Shown: in pieces, positions 52,501 through 62,800 of the stretch
Layout: each line of letters starts with the position of its first letter
Numbering within the stretch: position 1 is the stretch's first letter
From: Oxyruncus cristatus
Lineage: Eukaryota; Chordata; Aves; Passeriformes; Cotingidae
Assembly (NCBI GenBank): GCA_013399855.1
Contig: VXAY01002198.1
Span: 181,761 to 245,760, forward strand
Length of the DNA: 64,000 nt
Reading direction: 5' to 3'
Notes under the pieces: model-generated
What the model was told of the DNA's origin: nothing
Seen by the model: only the letters and a program-made list of their open reading frames with translations
The model's database searches: none
Program-made: the position numbers and the translations under genes

Positions 52501-53322
52501 CCCCTCCCCACTTACGGTCGCTGAGCACATCGTAGGCCTCTGCCAGCTGCCGGAACCGCGAGGGCCCCCAGGGCTCCTTGCATTTCAAGGGGTGGTATTG
52601 CAGGGCCAGCCTCCGATAGCTGCAGGTCGTGGATGGCTTGGGCTGGGAAGGACCTTAAGGATCATCTCATCCCACCCCTGCCATGGGCAGGGATGCCTCC
52701 CACTAGCCCAGGTTGCTCCAACCTGGCCTTGGACACTTCCAGGGATGGGGCAGCCACAGCTTCTTGGGCAACCTGGGCCAGGGCCTCCCCACCCTCACAA
52801 CCAGGAATTCCTTCCCGATATCCCACCTATCCCCTGCCCTCTGGCAGTGGGAAACCATTCCCTGTGTCCCGTCCCTCCATCCCTTGTCCCCAGTCCCTCT
52901 CCAGCTCTCCTGGAGCCCCTTTAGGCCCTGCCAGGGGCTCTCAGCTCTCCCTGGAGCCTTCCTTTCTCCAGGGAAACCCCCCAGCTCTCCCAGCCTGGCT
53001 CCAGAGCAGAGGGGCTCCAGCCCTCAGAGCCCCCTGGACCCTCTGAAGGGGAGAGCACAGAGACCCCATCCCCACATACAGCCGCTCACAGGCCTCCCAG
53101 ACCGTTCCCCCCTGCACCCTGTCCCACTGCGGGGCACATGGGGATGCCAAGTGCAGCCACCCCTGAGGTCGCCCCCTCTCCCCCCACTCCCCCCCCAACG
53201 CCCTCGGCACCCCCCCCGTCCGGGGGTCTCTCCGCAGCCCCGGGGGTCCCTCACGCCTTCTTGATGTCGTCGGCGGTGGCCCCGCGGTCCAGCTCCAACA
53301 CGGCGTAGTAGTCCAGGCCCAT
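49416..53322 (-). CDS. DNAJB13: DNAJB13, axonemal DnaJ (Hsp40) family protein, complete, 8 exons
   Basis: DNAJB13 is a type II J-protein of motile cilia and sperm flagella, a component of radial spokes; loss causes ciliary dyskinesia in humans. Coding exons (5' to 3' on minus): 53322-53255, 52619-52516, 52260-52099, 51666-51509, 50839-50726, 50193-50080, 49993-49917, 49578-49416. All introns are GT-AG and all phases close, giving 319 residues plus stop; the human protein has 316. The N-terminal J-domain covers residues about 4-66, followed by a short linker and the C-terminal DnaJ peptide-binding and dimerisation region (about 140-310). There is no zinc finger. The J-domain loop reads HPL (residues 32-34) where canonical J-proteins have HPD; human DNAJB13 shares this, so it is a family trait and implies it does not drive Hsp70 ATPase in the usual way. 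The start is fixed by similarity, exon 1 phase and a promoter signature just upstream. PAAF1 precedes it on the same strand. Confidence 0.96.
49917..49993 (-). CDS. DNAJB13: DNAJB13 exon 7
   Basis: Residues 241-265 plus two bases of the next codon. Contains LLNIPINDI, near-identical to the mammalian protein. Donor gtaagt. Confidence 0.93.
50080..50193 (-). CDS. DNAJB13: DNAJB13 exon 6
   Basis: Residues 203-240, phase 0 at both ends. Contains IPADIIF and IPLGK, conserved positions of the DnaJ C-terminal fold. Acceptor attttag, donor gtaaag. Confidence 0.93.
50215..50340 (-). mobile_element. Old CR1-like fragment in DNAJB13 intron 5
   Basis: Inverted CR1-type words: agctcatccagttccact, caggttgctccaag, catccaacctggccttg. 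Degenerate and short, 20 bp upstream of exon 6. Confidence 0.65.
50560..50722 (+). mobile_element. Probable old CR1 3' end in DNAJB13 intron 5
   Basis: The right end reads aggttccttccagccctaa then ctctgggatcctgggat, a decayed CR1 terminus. It ends within about 5 bp of the exon 5 donor site. The left limit is a guess. Confidence 0.5.
50726..50839 (-). CDS. DNAJB13: DNAJB13 exon 5
   Basis: Residues 165-202, phase 0 at both ends. Contains [19 protein letters not shown] and EKEGDQ, the most conserved block of the DnaJ C-terminal domain. Acceptor cctccccag, donor gtaatc. Confidence 0.96.
50955..51215 (-). mobile_element. CR1 LINE fragment in DNAJB13 intron 4
   Basis: Inverted CR1 3' region: atcatagaactgtgggatca, gaccattgagtccaactct, ccaagtgccacatccacaca, ccattccaatgtctgaccac and cacaacctgaggccgtttcc. 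This belongs to a different subfamily from the copies at 43.9 and 52.6 kb. Confidence 0.88.
51509..51666 (-). CDS. DNAJB13: DNAJB13 exon 4
   Basis: Residues 112-164. The first half is a GC-rich, glycine/proline-rich linker that differs from mammals; the second half ([22 protein letters not shown]) begins the conserved C-terminal domain. Acceptor cctcctgcag, donor gtaggg. Confidence 0.95.
52099..52260 (-). CDS. DNAJB13: DNAJB13 exon 3
   Basis: Residues 58-111 plus part of 112. Covers helix IV of the J-domain ([13 protein letters not shown]) and the GYVFH...FFGGDNPFA segment. Acceptor ccctaag, donor gtagga. Confidence 0.96.
52516..52619 (-). CDS. DNAJB13: DNAJB13 exon 2
   Basis: Residues 23-57 with split codons at both ends. 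Covers J-domain helices II-III with the HPL variant of the HPD loop and AEAYDVLSD. Acceptor acctgcag lies directly beside a CR1 tail; donor gtaagt-like (gtaagtg). Confidence 0.95.
52630..53045 (-). mobile_element. CR1 LINE 3' fragment in DNAJB13 intron 1
   Basis: Inverted CR1: atggcttgggctgggaagga, ggttgctccaacctggcctt, gggcaacctgggccagggcc, agctctcccagcctggctcc. It fills most of intron 1 and its 3' terminus is about 10 bp from the exon 2 acceptor. Confidence 0.92.
53255..53322 (-). CDS. DNAJB13: DNAJB13 exon 1 (coding part)
   Basis: Residues 1-22 and two bases of Ala23. ATG at 53,322-53,320 begins MGLDYYAVL, the first J-domain helix. Donor is GC|gtgagg; reading it as a GC donor three bases earlier would break the phase into exon 2. 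Confidence 0.95.
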
Positions 53323-53330
53323 GGCGTCCC

Positions 53331-53344
53331 GTTGCTATGGCGAC
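53331..53344 (-). promoter_or_regulatory. DNAJB13: RFX X-box motif
   Basis: The minus strand reads GTCGCCATAGCAAC, fitting the two half sites of the X-box consensus (GTnnCC-AT-RGnAAC). RFX factors use this site to switch on ciliary genes. It lies 8 bp upstream of the DNAJB13 ATG. Confidence 0.75.
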
Positions 53345-53350
53345 CACGGC

Positions 53351-53360
53351 ACTTCCTGTC
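53351..53360 (-). promoter_or_regulatory. DNAJB13: ETS/GABP-like site
   Basis: Minus strand GACAGGAAGT contains the GGAA core of ETS-family sites, common in TATA-less promoters. Confidence 0.45.
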
Positions 53361-53373
53361 CGAGTCGCGCGGG

Positions 53374-53392
53374 GCATGACGGGAGTTGTAGT
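53374..53392 (-). promoter_or_regulatory. DNAJB13: ZNF143 / SBS-type element
   Basis: Minus strand ACTACAACTCCCGTCATGC matches the well-known ACTACAACTCCCAGCATGC promoter element bound by ZNF143 (and overlapped by THAP11), with two differences. It can act bidirectionally, but PAAF1 ends here and does not start. Confidence 0.7.
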
Positions 53393-53507
53393 TCGCCCGC
53401 TCGCTTCCGCACTCTGCCCCATCCCTACCCTCCTCTTTTTTTCTTACAAACCTCCCCAATTTCCTTGGGAAATTCCTCTCCCACACCAGTATTATCAAAG
53501 CAGCCGC

Positions 53508-53513
53508 TTTATT
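53508..53513 (-). terminator. PAAF1: PAAF1 polyadenylation signal (distal)
   Basis: tttatt on the plus strand gives AATAAA on the minus strand, followed downstream by a GT-rich tract. An overlapping pair of AATAAA motifs at 53,561-53,570 could serve instead. The PAAF1 3' UTR would be about 250-330 nt. Confidence 0.6.
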
Positions 53514-53817
53514 TCACTCCATACTGTGACACAGTAACTTTCAGCACCCGCCACCCCCCATTTATTTATTTCCCCCCCTACAAACAGCACTTTTTCAGCA
53601 TTGAAAAACAAAATCAACACCATTGCAACACAACATCGTCTCTACATTAAAATTTGATCCCAGTTGTGTCAAAGGAAGAAATATTATCTGCCACTAAAAC
53701 ACTCTGTATAGAGCCTGGTCACCACAAGAGCCTCAAATTGTGCATACACATCCCAGGAAAATCAGCTTGGAAGAGCCATCCTGACACATTTCCTCACTAT
53801 TTGTTCCCTTAAAACAC

Positions 53818-53895
53818 TTAAAGGTCAGAAAGTTGGTATCTCCTCACTATCCCATCTCTGCAGCACGTGTAAATCTCCTTCTCCCAAGAAGCCAC
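53818..53895 (-). CDS. PAAF1: PAAF1 last exon (coding part)
   Basis: Last 25 residues and TAA; contains YTCCRDG and ends RRYQLSDL, identical in pattern to the mammalian C-terminus. Acceptor cttccccag. Confidence 0.95.
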   Translation of the reverse strand: MASWEKEIYTCCRDGIVRRYQLSDL

Positions 53896-56800
53896 CTGGG
53901 GAAGAGGGGGAAAAAAAGCAGTTTTTACACAGGAAGGGACACTTCCACATAAAATCCTGCTTTTTCCCTCAGGATCTTTCCTGGATCCTTAATCCACACT
54001 TTTAATAGAAACACAGCACTGCCAGAGCCACTCCAGCTCCACAGTTCTGCTCCTGCAAGATGGAGATGAAGCCAGGGAATAGCACAGAGGATTTGTTTAT
54101 GCAAAATATTGGGAATATTCAGGAGGAAAAACTAAAGATAAGCTAAAAAAGTCAACTGTGTGAAGGAACCTGCTGAGGGAAAAGGCAGCTTTCCCTCTTC
54201 CAGGTTCTCCTCGGGGATACTCCGTACTCCTTACCTTGTACACGGGGTCGCAGTCGGCCTCGGTGAGATCCAGGACATAATCCAGGTCTTGCTGGAGGAT
54301 GAAGCAGGTGCCATCCCCTGGAAGGGAGGGACATCAGCCAGTTAGGGAAATGAGCTCTTAATTACAGACAGAATTCCATCGGGAAAGGCTCCGATGGGTC
54401 CCAATGGAGGGACACAAGGCAAAGGGGCAAGAGGACAATTCCCAAAGAGCACAGAGTTCCTTGATTCCATTGCAGGATTTCTCCCAACACAGCACTGGAA
54501 TTACCTTGGCTGGCAATGAATCCATCTCGGTATGGGAGCAGGGAAAGCACCGGCGCTCCCGATTTGTGGATGACCTGGATTGGAGTGCTGGAAAAAGGAG
54601 CAGAAACAAGGGATGAGGGATATTTCCCAGAGCAGCTCTGGCTGCCCCACCCCTGGACTTGTCCAAGGCCGGGTTGGACAGGACTTGGAGCAACCTGGGC
54701 TAGTGGAAGGTGTCCCTGCCCATGGCAGGGGGTGGAATGGGATGAGTTTTAAGGTCCCTTCCAACCCAAACCATTCCACGATTCTCTTCAGGGAACACCA
54801 GTAAAACTCCACAGCTCAGTTCCAGTCCTACACTGGAATGAGGATCGGGATCCTACAAAGATGCTCAGGTGAAGGAAAGGAAGGGGCTGGGGATTTTTTG
54901 GGGGGTGATACTGATGTTAAGAAGTTTTCTACTCAACTTATCTACATTTACTGTGTACTTGGATTATATATATGTATAGATCTGTAAAATAATACAGATG
55001 TTTATATAACATAATATGCACAGTACATTGGCATAACTAATAATTATATAACTATAATACTGAATATAAATAATTAATAAACAATATAGAATGAACAGTA
55101 AAAACAATAAAATAAATAATTATAATTATTATGTAGCATACAGAATTATTCTATAGAGAATATACATAGAATACATACATAATAAAAATTAACATACATT
55201 ATATATTATGTATATATTACACATATATAATATCATGATGTATAATAATATTAATATGTTCTATATAAGTATATTATTATAATTAATAAACAGATATTAA
55301 AAAAGCAATAATCTGCAAGGTAAGGCTATGCCAAGAGGACCCCTGGTCATGGATCAAGATGGAAAAGCTTTCCAGGAACTAAGGAATCTGCCTGGAGCCT
55401 GTAGTCTTTTAGGAGGCACAATTAAGTCACCCACCTGAGCAGCAGGAACCTCTCCAGTGCTTCCCAAGAGAAAGAACTGGCTGCCAGAGGCTCTGCAGCT
55501 CCTGGTGCCATGGGATGCACCCCTTGGAAGTGGGACTGCCTGCCAGCCCCCTCCACCGAGCTCTTTTCCCACCAAACCCTGGTTGTTTAAAGCCTTGCGG
55601 CCCCAGGCACTCACTCACCTTGTGCTCCTCACGTCCAGCTGGTAGATGTTCCCATCCTGAGTCCCTGCCAGGATGTAGGTGCTCGAGAGGAATGTGCAGC
55701 AGTTGAAGGCGTCGGATCCCACGAAGAGGAACAGCTGGAAATTTGGGAACGAACTGAATGTGAACCTCAGTGGGAGACAGAGCTGGGATAACACTGACCA
55801 CTTTACCTGTCTAGGTTTATCCTGGCTCAATTCCTCATCCCAGTGCTCTGGCAATCCCAGATCCTTACCGGTTGCCTGCTCTGCAGTCCCACTCCCTGAA
55901 GCTTTTTGTCCTCCCGGGCCACCAGCAGGATTTTCCCTTCTGTCCCGATCTCACGCTCACCTGGCAAAAGGACAACAGGTCATTCCAGCAACAGATCCTG
56001 ATGGGATCAAATCCTGAGAGTTTGGATCACTCCTGCTGAACTTGGGGCAACATTCCCCCAAATCCCAAGACACCAGGAAAGCTGGTAATAGAGCAGAACT
56101 CAGTTTAATCACCCAAACTGCTCGATAAGGCTCAATTCCTGCCCAGGGCTGGAGTGCTCTGCTCCCTTCCCAAGGGATTCCTGGTGACAAACCTCAGCAG
56201 TTTGGGACAGGGAAGTGAAGGGGAATTTTCAGAGGAAGAGCCTTACTGGGAGGATTTTCAGGCATGCCCAGGTTCAGGGAGTCGTTGGCAGTGCCCACGG
56301 CGATGCCGTTCACGGGGGAGCCACAGTCGGCAATGACACCCAGACAGGCGGATTTCCCGCAGTCCCAGAGCCGGGCAGTGCCATCCCTAGAGCAGGACAC
56401 GACATTCCTGCCCCGATCCACAATGGCAGTGTCCAAAATCCCTGCATGGAAGCAAAGGCTGTGTTCAGACAGACACAAAAAGCACCTCGTTGCCCAAACC
56501 GAACCCAACGCCCCAAGCCACTGCTCCCAGTGACACCAGCCACACACAGGCAAGTTGTGCCTCTGGGAAAAGGTGCCTGTGGAAGGAAGCAGCTCCCAGA
56601 AAACCTTACAAAGCGGGAGCCACCACTTGGCACAAAGGGAAGATATTATCCATCAAATGATCGGCAACACCTCACCTCACTGAGCCGACACCGCACAAAA
56701 TTAATTTGGGCAAAAAACATCCTCGCCTGGCACTCTTAAATGTTCCCAAGTTCATCCCTGGATAATCCCAAAAGCAGCATCCCTGTTATCCAGTTACAGC

Positions 56801-59800
56801 AACACCCAAGGAGCAGCCTCTGCAGGTGCTAAGATCCCCTAACTACTTTATTTTACTGTGGGCTGTCAAATCTGGATGTGAAAAATGACCCAGTGGTTTT
56901 GTAGCAGGGAACAGTCAGATGGTCAGGAGATTTAATTTGACACTTTCCCTACAGAAAGAGTCGTTAAACTTGACAAGGGTAAGCCAAGCAGAGTGACTGC
57001 AGCAGTTTGGGCTGGAGGCATAGGCAGGGAATGAAGTCACCTTGAGAGCCACAGCCAAGGCACTGTCACAACACCCGCCACGGTTTGGGTACAGGACACC
57101 TGTGCCAAAGCCTTTTGAATCCACACAAACAGATTATGGAATTGGAAGGGACCTCCAAGACATTCTAGTTCCAATCACCAAATTGCACTAGGACAATGCC
57201 AGGTTCAGTGTAAGGTGGGTTTTTGAGCTAATCAAGTTTAGGGGTTTATTAATCTCTCTGTCAAGCCCAGCACCTTGTGAGGCAGAAAAGCACACCCACC
57301 CCTCACTTGGACTTGACCCAATTGCTCCAGTTGACATCCCTTGGGAAGGAACCACCAGCCATGAGCAGACAGTGGCCACTGTGCTCTGGGGCAGGCGTAA
57401 ACAGGAGCAGGAAGAGGTGGCTGCCTAAGCACTGGGCCTAAATCCCAAACCCTCCCAGTGGAGGGTCCTGGAAACCAAATCTTCTTTCCAGAGATCACTT
57501 GAGCATCCTCCCAGCTACTCTTGTCCTGCTTTACTCCCTTTAACCAGCACAGGGAGCTGCAAGTCCGTAATAATAAACTGCTGCATGGTTTTCTGAGCAA
57601 GAAAAAAAAAAAAAAACCAAAAAAACGAAACAAAAACCAAAAGGAAGAGGCTCTGGAGCTACTGAAGATGAGCAGGATTATCTGAGAGCAAGCAGGAGGC
57701 ATTCCCAGAGCAGGCAGCAAAGCTCCTGGAAGCAGGATGGAGCTCTGGAGAGCTGAGACTGCTCTGGGGGAGCAGAATCCCTGTGCCTCCACCTCCAGAG
57801 CAAGAGGCTGCTGTGTTGCACCCTCCCTCTTTTTAAATTAATTAATGAAGCAAAACCAGGTTGGAGAGAAGAACAAGTTTTTTTCTCCTACGAACAACTC
57901 CCAACCTTTTTATTCAAGTTCTGGGAGCTTAAAAAATGTAATGGTGAGTGAACATCAGCCCTGGGGTGCAAGGCAAGTCCACACGCAGCAGATGAAGCAT
58001 TTTAAAGGCTCTGTACCTCCTCTGTGACCTTTAAATGTCACTACACAGCTGGCATCCTCTGCTGACCAGATCTTGAGCTGGGCATCCATTCCCCCGCTCA
58101 GAACCACGAGGCCAGATGGGAAAAACCTGCAACAATTCACATCATACACATGGCCTTCCAATAGTCTCTGGAAAAACAAAGAACTGTGTGCTAGTTCCAT
58201 TGTCATCACCTTCACACCAAGCAATCTTGGAGCTGTGACACTGGAAAATATGGAAATCTCACGTGGGCAAGAGGATTAAGCTCAAATCCTCAGGGTTTGT
58301 GTTGCTGGAATGGGCTTGTCTCAACTCGAGGTGGAGAGGTGACACTTTGGGCTTCCCTCTACCAGTTGAGCAGCTAACTATGTAGCAAAGGACACTAAAC
58401 TTGCTTCTAATTACAGGTTAAATGTCTTTATCCTCTGCCAAACAAGGAGCTGAAGGTCAAGCTCCACAAAGAAGCACCTTCACTGGGCAGGCAGATAAGG
58501 CAGGATGTGGTTAATCTAGCACAGAAATATTTTTTAATAATTTCTTTTCTAATAGTCTTCTTTGACAATTTCATTAATAATCTATAATCTCCTTTAATAA
58601 TTTCTTTTTTAATAATCTGCTCTACTGCAGAACAAATTCAGTGTTTGTACCATACCTGCTGCACTCAATCCCTGTTATTCCTAAGCCATTCCATTTTTGC
58701 CCTGGGACTCTGGATCGCTGAGCAACATTTCCCCTTGGGAGAAGACACCCCTCCCAACAGATTTGACTTAAAGCCTCCAAGATGGCAAATCTCAGTAAGA
58801 TTTTCATTCAAAAGTCAGATTTTTCCCAGGGTGTTAACAGCCTGACCAAAGTCAGGGCCAAAGGACGTCAGGAATGTCCCACCCAACACAAAACATCAAA
58901 TCCAGATGCTCTTACTCTTATTTCTCCATTGGCAGCCTGCCAGATTTTCATGGTCCCGTCTGTGCTGGTGGACACACCGAGTCCTCCACTGCTGGAAATG
59001 TCAAGGCAGGTGATCTGCAGGAGGGGAAAAGCACCAAAATTTAGCTTTATAGAGAAATTTCTGCACAAGATCCTACTTCTGTACTGGGGGAGACGCGCTA
59101 AGTACATCATTGCACAGTTCTAGGTGATACTGATAAAGGGTGATTAAAACATAAAGTGCTGACAAAAGATTGTAGCCTTAGTTGCTTAGTAGAGCTAATT
59201 TTCAGATAAAATTAGGATAGGGCCTTGCTTGGTTCTGCTAACTTACAGACAGGATATGGTTAATTCTATAATGAGGACTCTAGCCGGGACAGAAAACCCT
59301 GGAGTTTCAATAAGGAGTTTTGAGGCTTAGAGGGAGAGACTTTGAAGGTTGATAAGGAGGGGCTCTAGGAGAAAGAGGCAAGACGAAACCGGTTTTGAGG
59401 TAACTGGCCAGTGCCAGCTCAGTTCTTAGCCAAGGTAAAAAGTTCAAGTCCGAGGAAGACTTCTTACTTCATCCAAAGACCCCCAAAAGAAGACCCCCGA
59501 GGGGCATTCTGGGGCGGAGTTATAGGAGCGGTGCGTGTTAACGACTCCCCTCCCACTTCCCAGGAATTTGCCGACACAGGTAATGCATATGGAACACGAC
59601 TAATGTGTACGCAACACGACTAATGCATATGTAATATTATATCGCATGAGAGGAGCTGAACAAAGACAATGGGCGGGCATGCTGGGCGGAGATATCCCCC
59701 CATGCACCCGGCGCTGTGAAGAAACATACCTGCTTCGATACTCTCTGGGAGTTCTGGGGTTCGTTTCCGCAAGTCATAGTACCCGAATATTGAAACAACG

Positions 59801-62800
59801 ACATCATGGGTTTGGACACGGAGGGGCTGGAGCGTGGGCAGGGAAGGGAAGGGAGCGGGGAAGGGGCTGGAGCAGCAGGAGCAGCTGAGGGAGCTGGGGG
59901 GGCTCAGCCTGGAGCAAAGGAGGCTCAGGGGGGACCTTCTGGCTCTGCAACTCCCTGACAGGAGGGGGGAGCCGGGGGGGGGTCGGGCTCTGCTCCCAGG
60001 GAACAAGGGACAGGAGGAGAGGGAACGGCCTCAGGCTGGGCCAGGGGAGAGGCAGGTTGGACATCAGGAGGGATTTTTTCATGGGAAGGGTGGTCAGGCC
60101 TTGGCAGGGGCTGCCCAGGGAGGTTTGGAGTGCCCTGCCCTGAAGGTGCCCAAGGAAGGCCTGGCCGTGGCACTCAGTGCTCTGCGCTGGCCGAAAAGGT
60201 GGGGATCGGACACAGGGTGGATGCGATGTAATTGCATTTGCACTGCCATTCTTTAATTGCATTCGTAGTCCGTGCATTGGGAGAAAATGCTGCAGCGGTG
60301 AAATCCCTGGGAGGAACAAGAAATGCTGATCCACGATGGAAAGGGAAGGTTCCAAGCAGACAGGGTTAACTTTTCCACCCGCAAGAGGGGCAGGGCCAGG
60401 ATGAGAGGCGATCCCGCCCCTCCATGCGCGGGCAGGACAAAGAGGAGGCGCGTTTTCCCGCTTTCCCTCCTTCCCGGCCGCATCCCGCGTGTTCGCTCCT
60501 CGTTCCATCCATTGCTGTTCCCAGTGAGTTGTTCTTATCTCAACTCCCGTCCTTTGCCTTTCGTGCCTCCAATTCCCCTCTGCCGCCACTGGCTGGAATT
60601 CGGGAATTCCAGTCCTAAACCACGCCAGCCTAATTCGGGGGCAGGAAGGGTTGGGATAGAACAGACCTGCCCGCAGCGGGTCGGGGACGAGTCGGATCCG
60701 AGCACTGGCTGTATTAGGAACTCGCAATGGATACAGGGTGGCTGCACGTGTTCCTGTGGGTTATGCTCTTCAGCCCTTATTATAAACACCCGTTTGAGCC
60801 CATCCTGAAGTATTACCCCAGAGCAAAGAAAGGGCTCGGCGCTGTTTTGGTGCTCTGCATTGCGATAGTAATTTGTGACGTGACACTCCACGTCCACCAG
60901 TCCAATAATAATCCTGCCCGGTCCGCGGGGAGAACAGGGAAGGGTTATTTTCTCCAGGTTTTCCACCGCGATTACTCCTTCAGGACGCACACAAGAGGTT
61001 TTGAATTGCCTTTCAATGTTATGCAAAACATCCTCGCTTTGCTGTATCTGCCAAGTTTCCTCGGCACGGTCTACAACACGTTTAGAGCCGTGGTCCGCAC
61101 CGTGCTTAGAAAGATAAGGGGATTTTTTAGCAGGGCCTTCCAGGCACTTGTCCCCACGGTGTATAATCAGGAGTGGCAGGGAAGGTGGCAGAAAATCGGC
61201 TGGCTTTTGGAGGATTATTTTCCTTCGGTGCTTTGGAAGTTCACCCCCGAACAACTACAGGACCCTGATAAAATGGCAGAACACTTGAAAGAAAAATGCC
61301 GTGACAATTCCAGAGAGGAGTGACTTATTGCCCTGTGCTGGGCCCTGGCCAGTGCTTACCGGGCACTGCTGGATGCCAGGCAGCTCCCCCGCGGGGAAGG
61401 GAGAACAACAATCACTGCAGCCACTCAGACTGCAGCTGGAGCCCTGCCGGGAGCAGTGCTCCCTGTCCCGAAGAAATCTAAGAGTAAATCAGTGGCCACT
61501 CAGACTGCAACTGAACCCCTGCCAGAAGCAGTTGCCCCTGTCCCGAAGAAATCCAAGAGCAAATCAGTGGCCACTCAAACTGCAGCTGACCCCCTGTTGG
61601 GAGCAGTGGTCCCTGTACAGAAGAAATCCAAGAGCAAATCAGGTCTCCTAGTGAGGCATGAAGAGGAAACAGGGTCCTCAGAAGAAGAGGAGGCAGGGAC
61701 AGTGCTGACCCTGCAGTGCCCATGCCTGGATAGGCTGCGGCATATCCGGAAGTATTTCCGGCGCCAGCTGAACGAGTCGGTGCTGGCCTGGCTGGCCCGG
61801 TGCTGGGCCTTCGGGGCACAGGATATAACACTGGATGGCAGAGAAGCCAGGAGTCTGGGATGCCTGGCCTGGAAAGTGCACATTGATAAGGGGATTGGGA
61901 AGAGGGCAGAACCCCTCAGCCTCTGGAAGAGGCTCCTGTCCAGCGTGAAGGAATTGTATCCTGCCAAGAATGATCTGTTTGCACTCAGGAACGTGTGGTG
62001 GAACCTGGAGGAAGGTCTCCAGTACCTGAGGGAATTGGCTGTGCTGCAGGTGCTCTACGACGAGACTGTGAGGGAGGAGTTCCCCCTGGATCCTGGGAGA
62101 GCCTTCTGTTCGTTCTTCACATGGCACTGGCTCCGAGAAAGCACTCCATGTCTTTACTCCAAGACGTTCCCAGCCATCGGGTGGAGCGCACGGCTCACGG
62201 TGAACAGACTGGTCGCCCGGCTCTGCCAGTACCATGAGGAGCTCTCTCGCCTCGCAGGGGTTAAGCTCCTGCCCTCGAACAGCTTGTTCAAGAACCGTCA
62301 TCGTAATCTCTGCAGAGTATGCTACGAGATGCTAGGAAAAGACATGTGTGAACTGCGGTGTGGGCACGAATTCCACAGGGAATGCATCGAAACGGCGGTC
62401 TTGCAGCTTTCTGGCATCTGCCCCGTCTGCCGCAGCCCCGCTTTCCTTGCCACAGACATCCCTGAGCTTCCTACTTGGAACAACCGCAGCAAACGCAAAG
62501 CCAAACTTTGGATGAGCGGAGCGTTTTAGAAGAGCTCCCGAAGAAAAGCGCTGGAAGAGAGCGAGGTCTCAAAAGAACGGACTGGACTGGTTTCGTAAGG
62601 CTCAGAAATCCAGTGAACAAATGGGAATGAGACCCATGTTTGTGGGGGTGGATGCAGCTGGGAGGGGTGGAATCTGGGCACAATGTAGATGGGGTACAAT
62701 AAGGGGTGGGGATGTCCTGGTTCTGCTGAGGACAGGGTTCAATTTTACAGGGATCCCGGGGGATATTTGGGTGGCACATGTGAGCGTTCTCGTGTGCCCT

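Larger units (their letters stand above)
53200..53415 (-). promoter_or_regulatory. DNAJB13: DNAJB13 CpG-rich promoter region
   Basis: GC- and CpG-dense DNA spans exon 1 and the 90 bp upstream, with no TATA box, as in many housekeeping and ciliary promoters. It carries three recognisable factor sites within 62 bp (listed separately). Transcription probably starts around 53,345-53,410. Confidence 0.65.

Noticed and set aside
51989..52924. 311-codon plus-strand frame
   Set aside because: It runs antisense through DNAJB13 exons 2-3 and the inverted CR1; GC-rich antisense openness, not a gene.
53255..53257. GC-AG intron at DNAJB13 exon 1
   Set aside because: A canonical gtgagg donor two bases further keeps the phase into exon 2; the GC reading does not.
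59171..60627. The 59.2-kb LTR as the 5' LTR of the two-ORF element
   Set aside because: It shares no terminus or internal block with the 3' LTR at 62.7 kb and is separated from the ORFs by a CR1; it matches the solo LTR at 16.7 kb instead.
59804..60727. 307-codon minus-strand frame
   Set aside because: Antisense to a CR1 and to the 5' LTR; no domain.
60535..61254. 239-codon minus-strand frame
   Set aside because: Antisense shadow of ORF1; the plus-strand ORF has the better start context and fits the LTR element's direction.
61321..61323. TGA as a selenocysteine codon
   Set aside because: I see no SECIS-like element with its AUGA/GA core past the end of the frame, and the neighbouring residues do not resemble a redox site. 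Readthrough or mutation is simpler.
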